The position numbers and the translations under genes are program-made. From Sphingomonas desiccabilis (GTDB taxonomy: Bacteria; Pseudomonadota; Alphaproteobacteria; Sphingomonadales; Sphingomonadaceae): 64,000 nt of DNA. The stretch spans positions 1,426,001 through 1,490,000 of the forward strand of contig NZ_SDPT01000001.1 in assembly GCF_004135605.1 (NCBI RefSeq), read 5' to 3'. Shown here piece after piece: positions 33,638-43,151 of the stretch. Under the pieces are notes generated by a model. That model had not been told where the DNA came from. It searched no databases and was given only the letters and a program-made list of their open reading frames with translations. How positions within the stretch are numbered: the stretch's first letter is position 1; the number at the start of each line of letters is the position of its first letter.

Positions 33638-34770
33638 GCACGATCCGCTTCGCCAATGGCCGCGTCGTGACTGCGGCCGGGACGCTGGAGGGCGCGACCT
33701 TCACCCTGGCAGAGGGCCGGATCGTCGGGATCGACGCCGGATCGCCGGCGGCGGAGCGCGAGATCGACCTGGCAGGCGGCTGGCTTGTGCCGGGCTTCAT
33801 CGACGTGCAGGTGAATGGCGGCGGCGGGGTGCTTTTCAACGACGCGCTGACCGTGGAGGGTATCGACGCGATCGGTCGCGGCCATGCGCCGTTCGGCACC
33901 ACCGGCTTCCTGCCGACCCTGATCAGCGACGTGCCGGAGGCGATCGCCCGCGCTCTGGATGCCACCGAGGAGGCGATCGCGGCCGGCGTGCCGGGGTGCG
34001 TGGGCGTCCACATCGAAGGACCGATCATCAACCCCGCCCGCAAGGGCATCCACGACCCGGACAAGTTCCGGCGGCTGGACGATTCGCTGGTCGAACTGCT
34101 GACCCGCCCCCGCAAGGGCAAGGTGCTGCTGACGCTGGCGCCCGAGATGGTGTCGCACGAGGACATCCGGCGCCTGGCAGCGGCGGGCGTGATCCTGAGC
34201 GTCGGCCACAGCGATGCCGACCATGACACGGTCGCCGCGGCCTTCGCCGCCGGCATGACCGGCGTCACCCACCTCTACAATGCGATGTCGCCGCTCAAGC
34301 ATCGCGAGCCCGGCGTCGTGGGTGCGGCGCTGGACGATCAGACCGTCTATTGCGGCATCATCGCGGACGGCTTCCACGTGCACGACGCGGCGCTGCGCAT
34401 CGCCATGCGCGCGCATCCGCGGGATCGTTTCCTGCTGGTGACCGATGCCATGTCGTGTGTCGGCGCGAACGTCGACAGCTTCGTGCTGCACGGCCAGACC
34501 ATCCGTGTCGAGAACGGCTGCTGCCTGGGTGCGGACGGGACACTGGCCGGCTCGGCGCTGGACATGGCGGGAGCGTTCCGCCACGCCGTAAATCGCGTGG
34601 GGGTGACGCCGGAGGAAGCCGCGGCGATGGCCGCGACCAACCCTGCGGCGTTCCTGGGCCTTTCGCACGATCGCGGCGCGCTCGCGCCCGGGCTGCGCGC
34701 GGACTGGGTCTGCCTCACCCACGACCTGCAGCCGGCAGGCACCTGGATCGCCGGCGCACCAATCGCCTGA
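33634..34770 (+). CDS. nagA: N-acetylglucosamine-6-phosphate deacetylase
   Basis: 378 residues, amidohydrolase superfamily. The metal and substrate motifs are complete: GFIDVQVNGGGG, GVHIEGPIINPARKG (metal-binding Glu), VGHSDA, THLYNAMSPL, GIIADGFHVH and VTDAMSC (catalytic Asp). It removes acetate from GlcNAc-6-phosphate delivered by the PTS. It overlaps the deaminase gene by four bases, and its stop is closely followed by the PTS fusion, so the pathway enzymes are made in step order. Confidence 0.96.
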   Translation: MSTIRFANGRVVTAAGTLEGATFTLAEGRIVGIDAGSPAAEREIDLAGGWLVPGFIDVQVNGGGGVLFNDALTVEGIDAIGRGHAPFGTTGFLPTLISDVPEAIARALDATEEAIAAGVPGCVGVHIEGPIINPARKGIHDPDKFRRLDDSLVELLTRPRKGKVLLTLAPEMVSHEDIRRLAAAGVILSVGHSDADHDTVAAAFAAGMTGVTHLYNAMSPLKHREPGVVGAALDDQTVYCGIIADGFHVHDAALRIAMRAHPRDRFLLVTDAMSCVGANVDSFVLHGQTIRVENGCCLGADGTLAGSALDMAGAFRHAVNRVGVTPEEAAAMAATNPAAFLGLSHDRGALAPGLRADWVCLTHDLQPAGTWIAGAPIA

Positions 34771-34810
34771 CCCCTTGGAGGATGCCCTGAGCACGACCAC
34801 GCCGACCGAG

Positions 34811-37351
34811 ATGATCGACGAAAAGGCCGGGGGCTCCATCGTCCTTCACGCGCCGATGCAGGGCTGGCGCTGCGCGCTGGCGGAAATACCGGACCCCGTG
34901 TTTGCGCAAGGCATGCTGGGCGCGGGCGTGGGAATCGATCCCACCGGCGATACCGTGCATGCTCCCTGCGACGGGATCATCCGCGCGTTGCAGCCGGCCG
35001 GCCATGCCGTGACGATCGCGGCGGCCGAGGGCGCCGAGGTGCTGATCCATGTCGGCGTCGACACGGTGGCGCTCGATGGCCGTGGCTTCAAGCCGCTGGT
35101 TGCCGCCGGAGACCGCGTGCGCCGGGGCGACCCGCTGATCCGTTTCGACCTAGACCTGCTGGTCCGCGGAGCGCCATCGGTGATCACGCCGGTGTTGCTG
35201 CTCGACAGCGATCGATACGCTGTGTCGCCGCTCGGGGAAGCAGACGGGCCGATTGCGGTCGGGGATCCGATCTTCGCGCTCGTCCCGCAGCACGCCGCGC
35301 CAGAGGAAGCGCCGGTTGCGCCCGATGGTGAGGTGGTGGCGCGCGAACTGCAGCTGCCGCTGGCACATGGCATCCACGCACGGCCGGCGGCGCGCATCCG
35401 CGAGACTGCGGTGCGCTTTTCGGCAGAAATCTCGCTGAGCAAGGGCGAGCGCAGCGCTAATGCGCGCAGCCCCGTGGCGCTGCTGACGCTCGGCGCGCGA
35501 CTGGGCGACGTCATCCGGATCGAAGCGCACGGTGCCGACGCACAGGCAGCGGTGGACGCGATCGCGGACCTGATCGCAAGCGGCATGGGCGAAGCCGCCG
35601 ACCCGCAGCAGGCGTCGGCGACACCGCCGGAGCCGATCGCGGCGGCCCCTGCCCCCGCGTCGACCATCTCCAGCGACGGCAAGCTCGCCGGCGTGACGGC
35701 CTCGCCGGGGCTCGCGATCGGCCATGCCCGCACGCTCCACCTCGCCGAGATCGAGATCGACCCGGTCGGTGTCGGCGCCGAGGAGGAGCAGGCGCGGCTC
35801 GACCAGGCGCTGCGCACACTCGGGCGGCGGCTGGACGCCGAGGCCGTTACCGCTTCCGGCGCACGGCGATCGATCCTCGCCGCGCATCGCGCCATGCTGG
35901 AGGACGAGGGCCTGCGCGATGCCGCAGCCGCTGCGATCGCGACGGGCGCCAGCGCCGGCCAGGCATGGCGCACGGCGATCCGGCCGCAGGCGGAAGCGCT
36001 GCGCGCCACCGGTGATGCGCATCTGGCGGAGCGCGCGGACGACATGCGCGACCTGGAGCGGCGCGTCCTGTCGCTGCTGATGGGCGTCGAGGACGCGCCC
36101 ATCGCCTTCCCACCCGACACGATCCTGCTGGCCGAGGACCTGCTGCCGTCGCAGCTGATGGCGCTCGATCCGGCGAACGTCCTGGGCTTCTGCGTCGAAA
36201 AAGGCGGGCCGACCTCGCACGTCGCGATCCTGGCAGCGAGCATGGGGTTGCCCGCGCTGGTCGCCATGGGACCGGCGTTGCACGAGATCGCGGAAGGATC
36301 GATGCTGATCCTCGACGCCGATGCCGCCTCGCTCCAGATCGGACCGGACGCGCGGACGCTGGCGAAGGCGCACGCGCTGGTCGCCGAACGGCACGCGCGG
36401 CGCCTGGACGCACAGGCGAACGCCGCCGCCCCCTGCCACATGGCGGGCGGGGAGCGCATCGAGGTGTTCGCGAACCTGGGCTCGCGCGCCGACGCCGAAG
36501 TGGCGGTGGCGAACGGTGCCGAGGGCTGCGGCCTGCTGCGTACCGAATTCCTGTTCCTGGAGCGCGAGACGGCACCGTCGCTTGCCGAGCAGACGGCGGA
36601 GTATCAGGCGATCGCCGACGCGCTGGGCGGGCGGTCCCTGATCGTGCGGCTGCTCGACGTCGGCGGCGACAAGCCAGCGCCCTATCTGCCGATCCCGGCG
36701 GAGGAGAACCCGGCGCTGGGCCTGCGCGGCATCCGCGTCGGCTTTGCCCATCCGCAGCTGCTGGAAGATCAGATCCGCGCGATCCTGCGCGTGCAGCCGA
36801 TCGGCCAGTGCCGCATCATGGTGCCGATGATCGCGTCGATCGACGAGCTGCGCCGGGTGCGCGAGGTGGTCGACCGGGTGCGCGCCGAATTGGGCGTCGG
36901 CGAGCCCGTCAGCGTCGGCGTGATGATTGAGACGCCGGCCGCCGCGGTCACCGCCGACCTGCTCGCGCGCGAGGCCGATTTCCTGTCGGTCGGCACCAAC
37001 GACCTCACCCAATATGCGCTGGCGATGGATCGCGGGAATCCAGCGGTGGCAGGCGCGATCGACGGCCTGCATCCTGCCGTGCTGCGGATGATCGCCGAGA
37101 CCTGCCGCGGGGCCGCACGCCATGACCGCTGGACGGGCGTGTGCGGGGGCCTTGCCTCGGACCTGCGCGCCGTACCGATCCTGGTGGGCCTGGGCGTCAC
37201 CGAGCTTTCCGCGACCGCGGCGCTGGTGCCCGAGATCAAGGCGCTGGTCGCCACCCTTTCCATGGACGCGTGCCGCGCCCATGCCGCCGCCGCGCTCCAG
37301 TGCGGATCGGCGGCCGAAGTCCGCATCCTGGCCCGGGAGTTCCGCGCATGA
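34811..37351 (+). CDS. PTS multiphosphoryl transfer protein, EIIA-HPr-EI fusion
   Basis: 846 residues from the ATG at 34811. Three modules are joined: EIIA of the glucose/Crr type (residues 10-150; H80 in VLIHVGVD), HPr (about 175-260; H189 in HGIHARPAARI) and enzyme I (about 290-846; H470 in GGPTSHVAILAAS, then PEP-binding GLLRTEFLF and GVCGGLASD). Phosphate passes from PEP through EI, HPr and EIIA to NagE. The start is unclear: GGAGG (34777-34781) lies five bases before a CTG opening LSTTTPTEM, and a TTG lies at 34775. The stop overlaps the nagE start by four bases. Confidence 0.95.
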   Translation: MIDEKAGGSIVLHAPMQGWRCALAEIPDPVFAQGMLGAGVGIDPTGDTVHAPCDGIIRALQPAGHAVTIAAAEGAEVLIHVGVDTVALDGRGFKPLVAAGDRVRRGDPLIRFDLDLLVRGAPSVITPVLLLDSDRYAVSPLGEADGPIAVGDPIFALVPQHAAPEEAPVAPDGEVVARELQLPLAHGIHARPAARIRETAVRFSAEISLSKGERSANARSPVALLTLGARLGDVIRIEAHGADAQAAVDAIADLIASGMGEAADPQQASATPPEPIAAAPAPASTISSDGKLAGVTASPGLAIGHARTLHLAEIEIDPVGVGAEEEQARLDQALRTLGRRLDAEAVTASGARRSILAAHRAMLEDEGLRDAAAAAIATGASAGQAWRTAIRPQAEALRATGDAHLAERADDMRDLERRVLSLLMGVEDAPIAFPPDTILLAEDLLPSQLMALDPANVLGFCVEKGGPTSHVAILAASMGLPALVAMGPALHEIAEGSMLILDADAASLQIGPDARTLAKAHALVAERHARRLDAQANAAAPCHMAGGERIEVFANLGSRADAEVAVANGAEGCGLLRTEFLFLERETAPSLAEQTAEYQAIADALGGRSLIVRLLDVGGDKPAPYLPIPAEENPALGLRGIRVGFAHPQLLEDQIRAILRVQPIGQCRIMVPMIASIDELRRVREVVDRVRAELGVGEPVSVGVMIETPAAAVTADLLAREADFLSVGTNDLTQYALAMDRGNPAVAGAIDGLHPAVLRMIAETCRGAARHDRWTGVCGGLASDLRAVPILVGLGVTELSATAALVPEIKALVATLSMDACRAHAAAALQCGSAAEVRILAREFRA

Positions 37352-39060
37352 AGTCGATCCTGGAAGCGCTGCAACCGCTCGGCCGCGCGCTGATGCTGCC
37401 GATCGCGGTGCTGCCGGTGGCGGGGCTGCTGCTCCGCCTGGGCCAGCCCGACCTGCTCGACATCGCGTTCCTGAGCGCCGCGGGCGATGCGCTGTTCTCG
37501 CACCTGGGGCTGCTGTTCGCGATCGGGGTCGCCACCGGCTATGCCCGAGACGGCAACGGCGCGGCGTGCCTGGCCGGCATCGTGTGCTTCCTGGTGGCTA
37601 CCGAGGCGGCCAAGGTGCTGCTGATCGTGCCGGGCGACGTGACCCAGGGCCTGGACGCCGCCACGGCCGAGATCGCGACCGCGGCGTGGAAGGCAAAGGC
37701 GATCGCGCGGCTGGACGTGCCGATCGGCATCCTCTCGGGCCTGGTCGGCGGGATTTTCTACAATCGCTTTTCCGGGATCAAGCTGCCCGAATATCTCGCC
37801 TTTTTCGGCGGGCGGCGGTTCGTTCCAATCGTGAGCGGGGTTGCGGGACTGGTGCTGGCGGTGATCGTCGGCACGAGCTTCCAGGCACTGAGCAGCGGCA
37901 TCGACACGATGGGCCATGGCATCGCCAATGCCGGCGGCGTCGGCCTGTTCCTCTTCGGCCTGTTCAACCGGCTGCTGCTGGTGACCGGGCTGCACCACAT
38001 CCTGAACAACGTCTTCTGGTTCGTGCTGGGCGACTTCGACGGCGCGAACGGCGACCTGCGGCGCTTCTTTGCCGGCGACCCCACTGCGGGCAGCTTCATG
38101 GCCGGCTTCTTCCCGGTCATGATGTTCGGTCTGCCGGCGGCGTGCCTCGCCATGTACCGCACGGCGTTGCCAGAGCGGCGCAAAGCGGTTGGCGGCATGT
38201 TGTTCAGCCTGGCGCTCACCTCGATGCTGACGGGGGTGACCGAGCCGATCGAGTTCAGCTTCATGTTCCTGGCGCCGGTGCTCTACGCGGTGCACGCGGT
38301 GCTGACCGGCCTGTCGATGGCGCTGATGGACGTGCTGGGCGTGAAGCTCGGCTTCGGCTTTTCGGCCGGCTTCTTCGACTATGCGCTGAACTACGGCAAA
38401 TCGACCCGGCCGCTGATGCTGATCCCGGTGGGGCTGGTCTATTTCGCACTCTATTACGGCATCTTCAGCTTCGTCATCCGCCGGTTCGACCTGAAGACTC
38501 CCGGCCGCGAGCCCGAGGTGCCGGGCGCGGCAGCGGTCGCGCCGGTCGCGGCGGGCGGACGTGGTGCCGTGTTCGCGCAGGCGCTGGGCGGTGCCGCCAA
38601 TCTCCGCGAGGTCGGCGCATGCACCACGCGGCTGCGGCTGATCGTCGCCGACCAGAGCAAGGTCGACGAGCCCGCTCTGAAGGCGCTGGGCGCGCGTGGC
38701 GTGATCCGGCCGTCGGACAAGGCGGTGCAGGTCGTGCTGGGGCCGATCGCCGACGTGGTCGCGGTCGAGATCCGCGACGCGCTGGCGATGCCGATCGCGC
38801 TCGCACCCACCGAGACGGCAGGCGCCGAGAACGGCGAGACCCGGCTGGCGCCGGCGCTCATCGCCGCGCTGGGCGGCGCGAGCAACCTCTGCGCGGTCAG
38901 CGTGCACGGCAACCGCATCCGGGTGGAACTGGCCGAGAACGGCGGCGCGGAGCAGGCGGCGCTGGCGGCCCTGGGCGTGCGTGCGGTCGCGCTGCCGGCC
39001 GAGGGTGTCGCCCATCTGGTCGTCGCGCCAGGCAAGCTGGACGTGCTGCTCGCGCGCTGA
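37348..39060 (+). CDS. nagE: GlcNAc-specific PTS enzyme IICB (NagE type) with a second IIB-like domain
   Basis: 570 residues. IIC occupies about residues 1-385 with eight to ten helices (HHILNNVFWFVLG, LTGVTEPIEFSFMFLAP and GFSAGFFDYALN are typical of the glucose/GlcNAc class). The first IIB domain carries the phosphorylated Cys (C425 in EVGACTTRLRL). A second IIB-like domain (about 500-570) aligns as NLCAVSVHGNRIRV, with His520 at the Cys position, so it probably cannot carry phosphate in the usual way. The protein imports GlcNAc as GlcNAc-6-phosphate across the inner membrane. A strong terminator follows. Confidence 0.93.
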   Translation: MKSILEALQPLGRALMLPIAVLPVAGLLLRLGQPDLLDIAFLSAAGDALFSHLGLLFAIGVATGYARDGNGAACLAGIVCFLVATEAAKVLLIVPGDVTQGLDAATAEIATAAWKAKAIARLDVPIGILSGLVGGIFYNRFSGIKLPEYLAFFGGRRFVPIVSGVAGLVLAVIVGTSFQALSSGIDTMGHGIANAGGVGLFLFGLFNRLLLVTGLHHILNNVFWFVLGDFDGANGDLRRFFAGDPTAGSFMAGFFPVMMFGLPAACLAMYRTALPERRKAVGGMLFSLALTSMLTGVTEPIEFSFMFLAPVLYAVHAVLTGLSMALMDVLGVKLGFGFSAGFFDYALNYGKSTRPLMLIPVGLVYFALYYGIFSFVIRRFDLKTPGREPEVPGAAAVAPVAAGGRGAVFAQALGGAANLREVGACTTRLRLIVADQSKVDEPALKALGARGVIRPSDKAVQVVLGPIADVVAVEIRDALAMPIALAPTETAGAENGETRLAPALIAALGGASNLCAVSVHGNRIRVELAENGGAEQAALAALGVRAVALPAEGVAHLVVAPGKLDVLLAR

Positions 39061-39081
39061 GCTTCGCGAGACCGGTCGAGG

Positions 39082-39117
39082 GGGCGGCGCCGCGATCGCG
39101 GGGCCGCCCTTTTTTTT
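39082..39117 (+). terminator. Intrinsic terminator of the nag operon
   Basis: GGGCGGC (39082-39088) pairs with GCCGCCC (39103-39109), with an inner CCGCGATCGCGG dyad, followed by eight T residues. It lies 21 bases after the nagE stop and separates the nag operon from the convergent GH2 gene. Confidence 0.92.
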
Positions 39118-39213
39118 GCGTCCGCGGGCGTCGGGCGCCCGTCGCCGCCCCCGTGCGCCCCCGCATCCCGGACTTGACCGGAATGCGGTGCAACGGATGC
39201 GGTGGGCGCCCGA

Positions 39214-42114
39214 CTAGCGGGTGGTGACGGAGACCCTGCCGAGAATGCCCGAGGGGGCGTCGGCGGGAGCGGAGACCAGCAGGGCGATGCGGCGTGGCCC
39301 GGTGCCGGCGGGGATGTCCGCCGTCAGCGGGCCCGGCGCGGCGGCTTCCTTCGTGGCGAGCTTCCGGCCGTCCAGCCACAGCTCCGCGGTCCCGCCGATG
39401 CTGTCGAACCGGATCGTGCCGCCCTCTGCCCCCACCCGCTTCCACGGGCGGAAGGCGGCGCGGTAGACGCGCCAGCCGGCGCTCGGCTCGGGCCGCGTTG
39501 GCGTCCCGCTGCGCAGGAAGGCCCAGCTGTTGTTGTCGCCATCCGGCGGTGCGATCGAGGGGTCGGGTCGCTCGGCCATGGCGGGCGAGCGGCGCCACTC
39601 CGCGATCGTCATCGTCGGCGGGGTGACCGGCACCTGCGGCGGCACCTGGGTTGCAAGGCGACGGATCGTCAGGCGCGCCGGCGCGAGCCCGTCCGCGGTG
39701 GCGCGAAGGGTGATGCTGCCCTTCCCGGGCGCCGCACGGACGATCAGCTGCGCGAGGCCGTTGAACAGCGAGCGGCGGTCGCCCTGCTCCGGCTCGTGGC
39801 TGTTGGGATCGCCGTTGCCGACGCCGATGATCTCGGCACCCTCCACGGTGAACTGCGTCATCCGGTTGACGGTCGGCACGTGGCGGCCGCGCGCGTCCAC
39901 TGCATCGACGGTGATCGGCTGCACATCCTCACCGTCCCCCGCCATGACGGTGCGCGCGGGCGTCAGCCGCAGGGCGACGGGTGCGCCGGCGGTCTCGTGG
40001 ACCGCGGTGGCCACCACCTTGCCGCCGCGCATCGCCAGCGCCTCGATGCGGCCGGGCTGGTATGGGACCTGCCACTCGTTGCCCATGATGCGATCGACCT
40101 TCTGCACGCCCAGGTCTCGGCCGTTCAGGCGCAAGAGCACCGTCTCGGCGTTGCTGCTGACGAAGACTGGGATGGTCTGGCCCTCCCTGCCCGGCCAGGT
40201 CCAGTGCGGCGCGATGCCGACCACCGCCGCGTCGTCGATCCAGTGGGCGCGGTGGATGTCGAAGGCCGTCTTCGGGAAGCCGCATAGGTCGAGAATTCCG
40301 AAGAAGCTGGCGATGGTCGGCCAGTCATAAGGCGTCGGCTCGCCATGATAGTCGAAGCCGGTCCAGACGAACCCGCCGGCCACGAACGGGCGCTTCGCGA
40401 TCTCCCGCCAGGTATCGCGATGGGTGCCGCCCCAGCTCGCAGCCTCCTTGTCATAGGACGTGATGACGTGGCCGGCGGGAATGCTCTCATAGGCGCCGCG
40501 CGTCTCGAACGCGCTGGTGTCTTCCGAGCTGGTGATCGGCTTGGTGGGGTTCAGCTGGTGGAAGCGGTCATAGTCCGCCTGGTAATAGTTGAAGCCCATT
40601 ACATCGACGACGGTCGAGACGTTGACCGGATCGTAGAAGGAGCCGTTCATCGCGGCGGTGACGGGCCGCGCGCCGTCGAGGCGATGGACCGTCGCGGCCA
40701 TGCGGCGCACCATTTCCACGCCCGCTTCGGTGCCCTGCATCGGTTCCTCGTTGAAGACCGACCAGAGGATCACGCTCGGATGGTTGCGGTCGCGCCGGAC
40801 CAGCCATTCGAGCTGATCCATGTAATCGGGCGCGGGATTGAAGTGGCGGTTCTCGTCCATGACGAGGAAGCCCATGCGGTCGCACAGGTCGAGCAGCTCG
40901 GCATTGGGGGCGTTGTGGGTGCACCGGATGGCGTTGCAGCCCATCGCCTTCAGTCGTTCGAGGCGCCAGGCGATCAGCGCATCGGGAACGGCGACGCCGA
41001 CGCCGGCATGATCCTGGTGCAGGCAGACGCCCTTCAGCTTCACCGGCCGATCGTTGAGGAAGAAGCCGCGATCTGCATCGAAGCGGATGGTGCGAAAGCC
41101 GATCGGCGTGCGGCGCTCGTCCACGGGAGCGCCGTCGCGCAGCACGCGGGTGACGACCGTGTAGAGCGCCGGCGTCTCCACCGACCAGAGCGCGGGGTTG
41201 CCGGCGTCCAGCTTGAGCGCCGCTTCGGCCTGCTGGAGCACCGGCACGATTGCCTCGGTGCACCCGCTGGCCGCGGTCTTCCCCTCGCCATCGAGCAGCA
41301 GCGCCTCGACGGTGACGGTCGCCGGCTCGCGGCCCGTGTTCGCGAGCGTAGCCGCAACGGGAACATGCCAGCGGCCGTCGTCCCCCCTGCGGGGATCGCA
41401 GTGGACGCCGTCGGTGACGATCGCCACCGGGGCGCGACGCACCAGCCAGGCGTGGCGATAGAGGCCGGCGCCCTCGTACCACCAGCCTTCCATCGCGTTC
41501 GCATCGACGCGGATCGCGATGACGTTGGCCTCGTCGCCGAAGCGGGCGAAGGGCGTCAGGTCGATGTGAACGCTGTTGTACCCCGACCAGTTGTGCGCGA
41601 CCGTGCTGCCGTTGACCCAGACGGTCGCGTTGGTGGCGATGCCGTCGAAGTGGAGCTCGATGGTCTTGCCGCGGTCCGCCGGATCGAGCTGGAGCGTGCG
41701 GCGGTACCAGGCGATGCCGCGAGGGCGGTAGCCCTGCGACACGTTGGCCGTCTCGACGAACGGCTGGGCCGCCGCCCAGTCGTGGGGCAGCCGTACCTCG
41801 TGCCAGTCGGAGTCGTCGAAGGCCACGGCGGCGGCGCCGAGCGCGTTGCCCGCCTTCACGCTCAGATAGGTGGCGTTGTGGGTGTCCGGCATCGGCGGCA
41901 CCACGTCGCCCTCGTGGAAGCGCCAGCCGCGTTCGAGCAAGGTGCGCGAGGGATCCTGCACCAGGAGCGGCTGCGGCAGCGTGCGCGCGGGCTGCGGCAT
42001 CGGGAAGCCGTCGTGGCCGAGCCGCTTGGCGGGCGCCGCTAGGGCGCGCTGCGGATTGGTGGCGATCAGGGCGCCGAGCCCCGCGCCCCCCGCCAGAAGC
42101 TGGCGTCGGTGCAT
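39214..42114 (-). CDS. GH2 beta-galactosidase/beta-glycosidase (GalA-like), Tat-exported
   Basis: 966 residues from the ATG at 42114 (GGAGG upstream; a longer frame to 42156 is rejected). The N-terminus MHRRQLLAGGAGLGALIA is a twin-arginine signal. GH2 order is visible: sugar-binding domain (RLPHDWAAAQPF, RGIAWYRRTL), Ig-like domain, TIM barrel with acid/base Glu in WSVFNEEP and probable nucleophile in SSEDTSAF, then DUF4982-like and Ig-like domains and a C-terminal jelly-roll (last roughly 120 residues). The family acts on beta-galactosides and relatives. It follows nagQ by 58 bp on the same strand, tying it to GlcNAc control. The exact sugar is not certain. Confidence 0.88.
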   Translation of the reverse strand: MHRRQLLAGGAGLGALIATNPQRALAAPAKRLGHDGFPMPQPARTLPQPLLVQDPSRTLLERGWRFHEGDVVPPMPDTHNATYLSVKAGNALGAAAVAFDDSDWHEVRLPHDWAAAQPFVETANVSQGYRPRGIAWYRRTLQLDPADRGKTIELHFDGIATNATVWVNGSTVAHNWSGYNSVHIDLTPFARFGDEANVIAIRVDANAMEGWWYEGAGLYRHAWLVRRAPVAIVTDGVHCDPRRGDDGRWHVPVAATLANTGREPATVTVEALLLDGEGKTAASGCTEAIVPVLQQAEAALKLDAGNPALWSVETPALYTVVTRVLRDGAPVDERRTPIGFRTIRFDADRGFFLNDRPVKLKGVCLHQDHAGVGVAVPDALIAWRLERLKAMGCNAIRCTHNAPNAELLDLCDRMGFLVMDENRHFNPAPDYMDQLEWLVRRDRNHPSVILWSVFNEEPMQGTEAGVEMVRRMAATVHRLDGARPVTAAMNGSFYDPVNVSTVVDVMGFNYYQADYDRFHQLNPTKPITSSEDTSAFETRGAYESIPAGHVITSYDKEAASWGGTHRDTWREIAKRPFVAGGFVWTGFDYHGEPTPYDWPTIASFFGILDLCGFPKTAFDIHRAHWIDDAAVVGIAPHWTWPGREGQTIPVFVSSNAETVLLRLNGRDLGVQKVDRIMGNEWQVPYQPGRIEALAMRGGKVVATAVHETAGAPVALRLTPARTVMAGDGEDVQPITVDAVDARGRHVPTVNRMTQFTVEGAEIIGVGNGDPNSHEPEQGDRRSLFNGLAQLIVRAAPGKGSITLRATADGLAPARLTIRRLATQVPPQVPVTPPTMTIAEWRRSPAMAERPDPSIAPPDGDNNSWAFLRSGTPTRPEPSAGWRVYRAAFRPWKRVGAEGGTIRFDSIGGTAELWLDGRKLATKEAAAPGPLTADIPAGTGPRRIALLVSAPADAPSGILGRVSVTTR

Positions 42115-42172
42115 GCAAAGTCCTCCAGATGGCGGCGCGGGCGCCGCACGGGTCACGAACGGCGGACGACCG

Positions 42173-42910
42173 TCAGAGGTCGCTCAGTTCCGCCACGAAA
42201 TCATAGGCGTCGCCGCGATAGTAGGAACGGGTGAACTCCGCCGCGCGGCCGTCGCGCAGGAAGCCGTGGCGCTCGATCAGCAGCCCGGGCGCTCCGGCAT
42301 CCACCCCGAGCATCCGCGCCTGCTCCGCGCCGAAGGGAACGGCGCGCAGCCGCTGGAGGGCGCGCACGGGCCGGTTGCCGGCGGCGTCCAGCGCGACATA
42401 GAGGGAGTCGCCCACCGCCTCGACCGCCGGCAGGCAATATCCCGCGATGGTGGAGTATTCCAACGCCATCGGCACCTCGTCGGCGAACCGCAGGCGGTTG
42501 AAGCGGAGCACCGGCGCGCCGGGCGAGAGGCCGAGCGCCATCGCCTCCTCTGGATTGACGATGCCGGCGGCGCGCGAGATCCAGCTGCTGCTGGCGGTGC
42601 GGCCGCGCGCGGCCATGTCTTCCGAAAAGGAGGAGAGCTTCGAAAAGCTCTTTTCCACGCGGCCGGCGACAAAGGTGCCGGCGCCGCGACGGCGGGTGAG
42701 CAGCCCTTCTTCGACCAGCCCCTCGATCGCCTTGCGGACGGTGATGCGGGACACGTTGTATTCGGTCGCGAGGTCGCGTTCCGGCGGGATGGCGTCGCCC
42801 TGGGCGAGCAGTTGCTTGCTGATGCCGTCGCGGATCAATTGCTGGAGCTGAAGGTACAACGGCGACGGATTGTCGTCCCGAAAACGTCCAACCTGATCCG
42901 AAAAGGCCAT
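42173..42910 (-). CDS. nagQ: GntR/HutC family regulator with UTRA domain (NagQ-like)
   Basis: 245 residues. The N-terminal winged helix (about 15-80) includes PLYLQLQQLIRDGISKQLLA and NVSRITVRKAIEGLVEEGLL, and the C-terminal UTRA ligand domain (about 95-240) includes VLRFNRLRFADEVPMALEYS. Regulators of this kind (NagQ, YvoA/NagR, DasR) sense GlcNAc-6-phosphate or glucosamine-6-phosphate and release DNA. GGGGGAG precedes the ATG at 42910. It is divergent from the GH20-GH29 operon and close to the nag operon, so it probably represses both. Naming as NagQ rests on family and context. Confidence 0.85.
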   Translation of the reverse strand: MAFSDQVGRFRDDNPSPLYLQLQQLIRDGISKQLLAQGDAIPPERDLATEYNVSRITVRKAIEGLVEEGLLTRRRGAGTFVAGRVEKSFSKLSSFSEDMAARGRTASSSWISRAAGIVNPEEAMALGLSPGAPVLRFNRLRFADEVPMALEYSTIAGYCLPAVEAVGDSLYVALDAAGNRPVRALQRLRAVPFGAEQARMLGVDAGAPGLLIERHGFLRDGRAAEFTRSYYRGDAYDFVAELSDL

Positions 42911-42998
42911 TCTCACGCTCCCCCCGGCGGCACCCGTTCGCGCCGCGACGGCAGAGAGCTATCGTAAGCGGAAGCCATGGGCAACCGGGCCCGGTCCT

Positions 42999-43102
42999 GC
43001 AATGGTATTGCCCTGGGAACAGTCCGCAGGGCCTCTGCCTCGAGCCGCCCGCCCGGCCGGCAGAACAGCACTGTTGCGCCTCAGGACTTATATTGGTTAC
43101 AC
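42999..43102. promoter_or_regulatory. Divergent control region between nagQ and the N-glycan operon
   Basis: The 241 bp between nagQ and GH20 contain a perfect short dyad, GCAAT-GGT-ATTGC (42999-43011), which includes TGGTATT. Further in, TTGCGC (43074-43079) - 17 bases - TTACAC (43097-43102) is a possible promoter reading toward GH20, overlapped by TTGGTTAC and followed by ACAGTTAC. The motif resemblance to the TTGGTA half-sites at the nag and asparaginase promoters suggests shared control, but no site was tested. Confidence 0.35.
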
Positions 43103-43151
43103 AGTTACAAGACCAGGGCGCGGAACGTTCGATCACCAGGGGGAGAATCCA

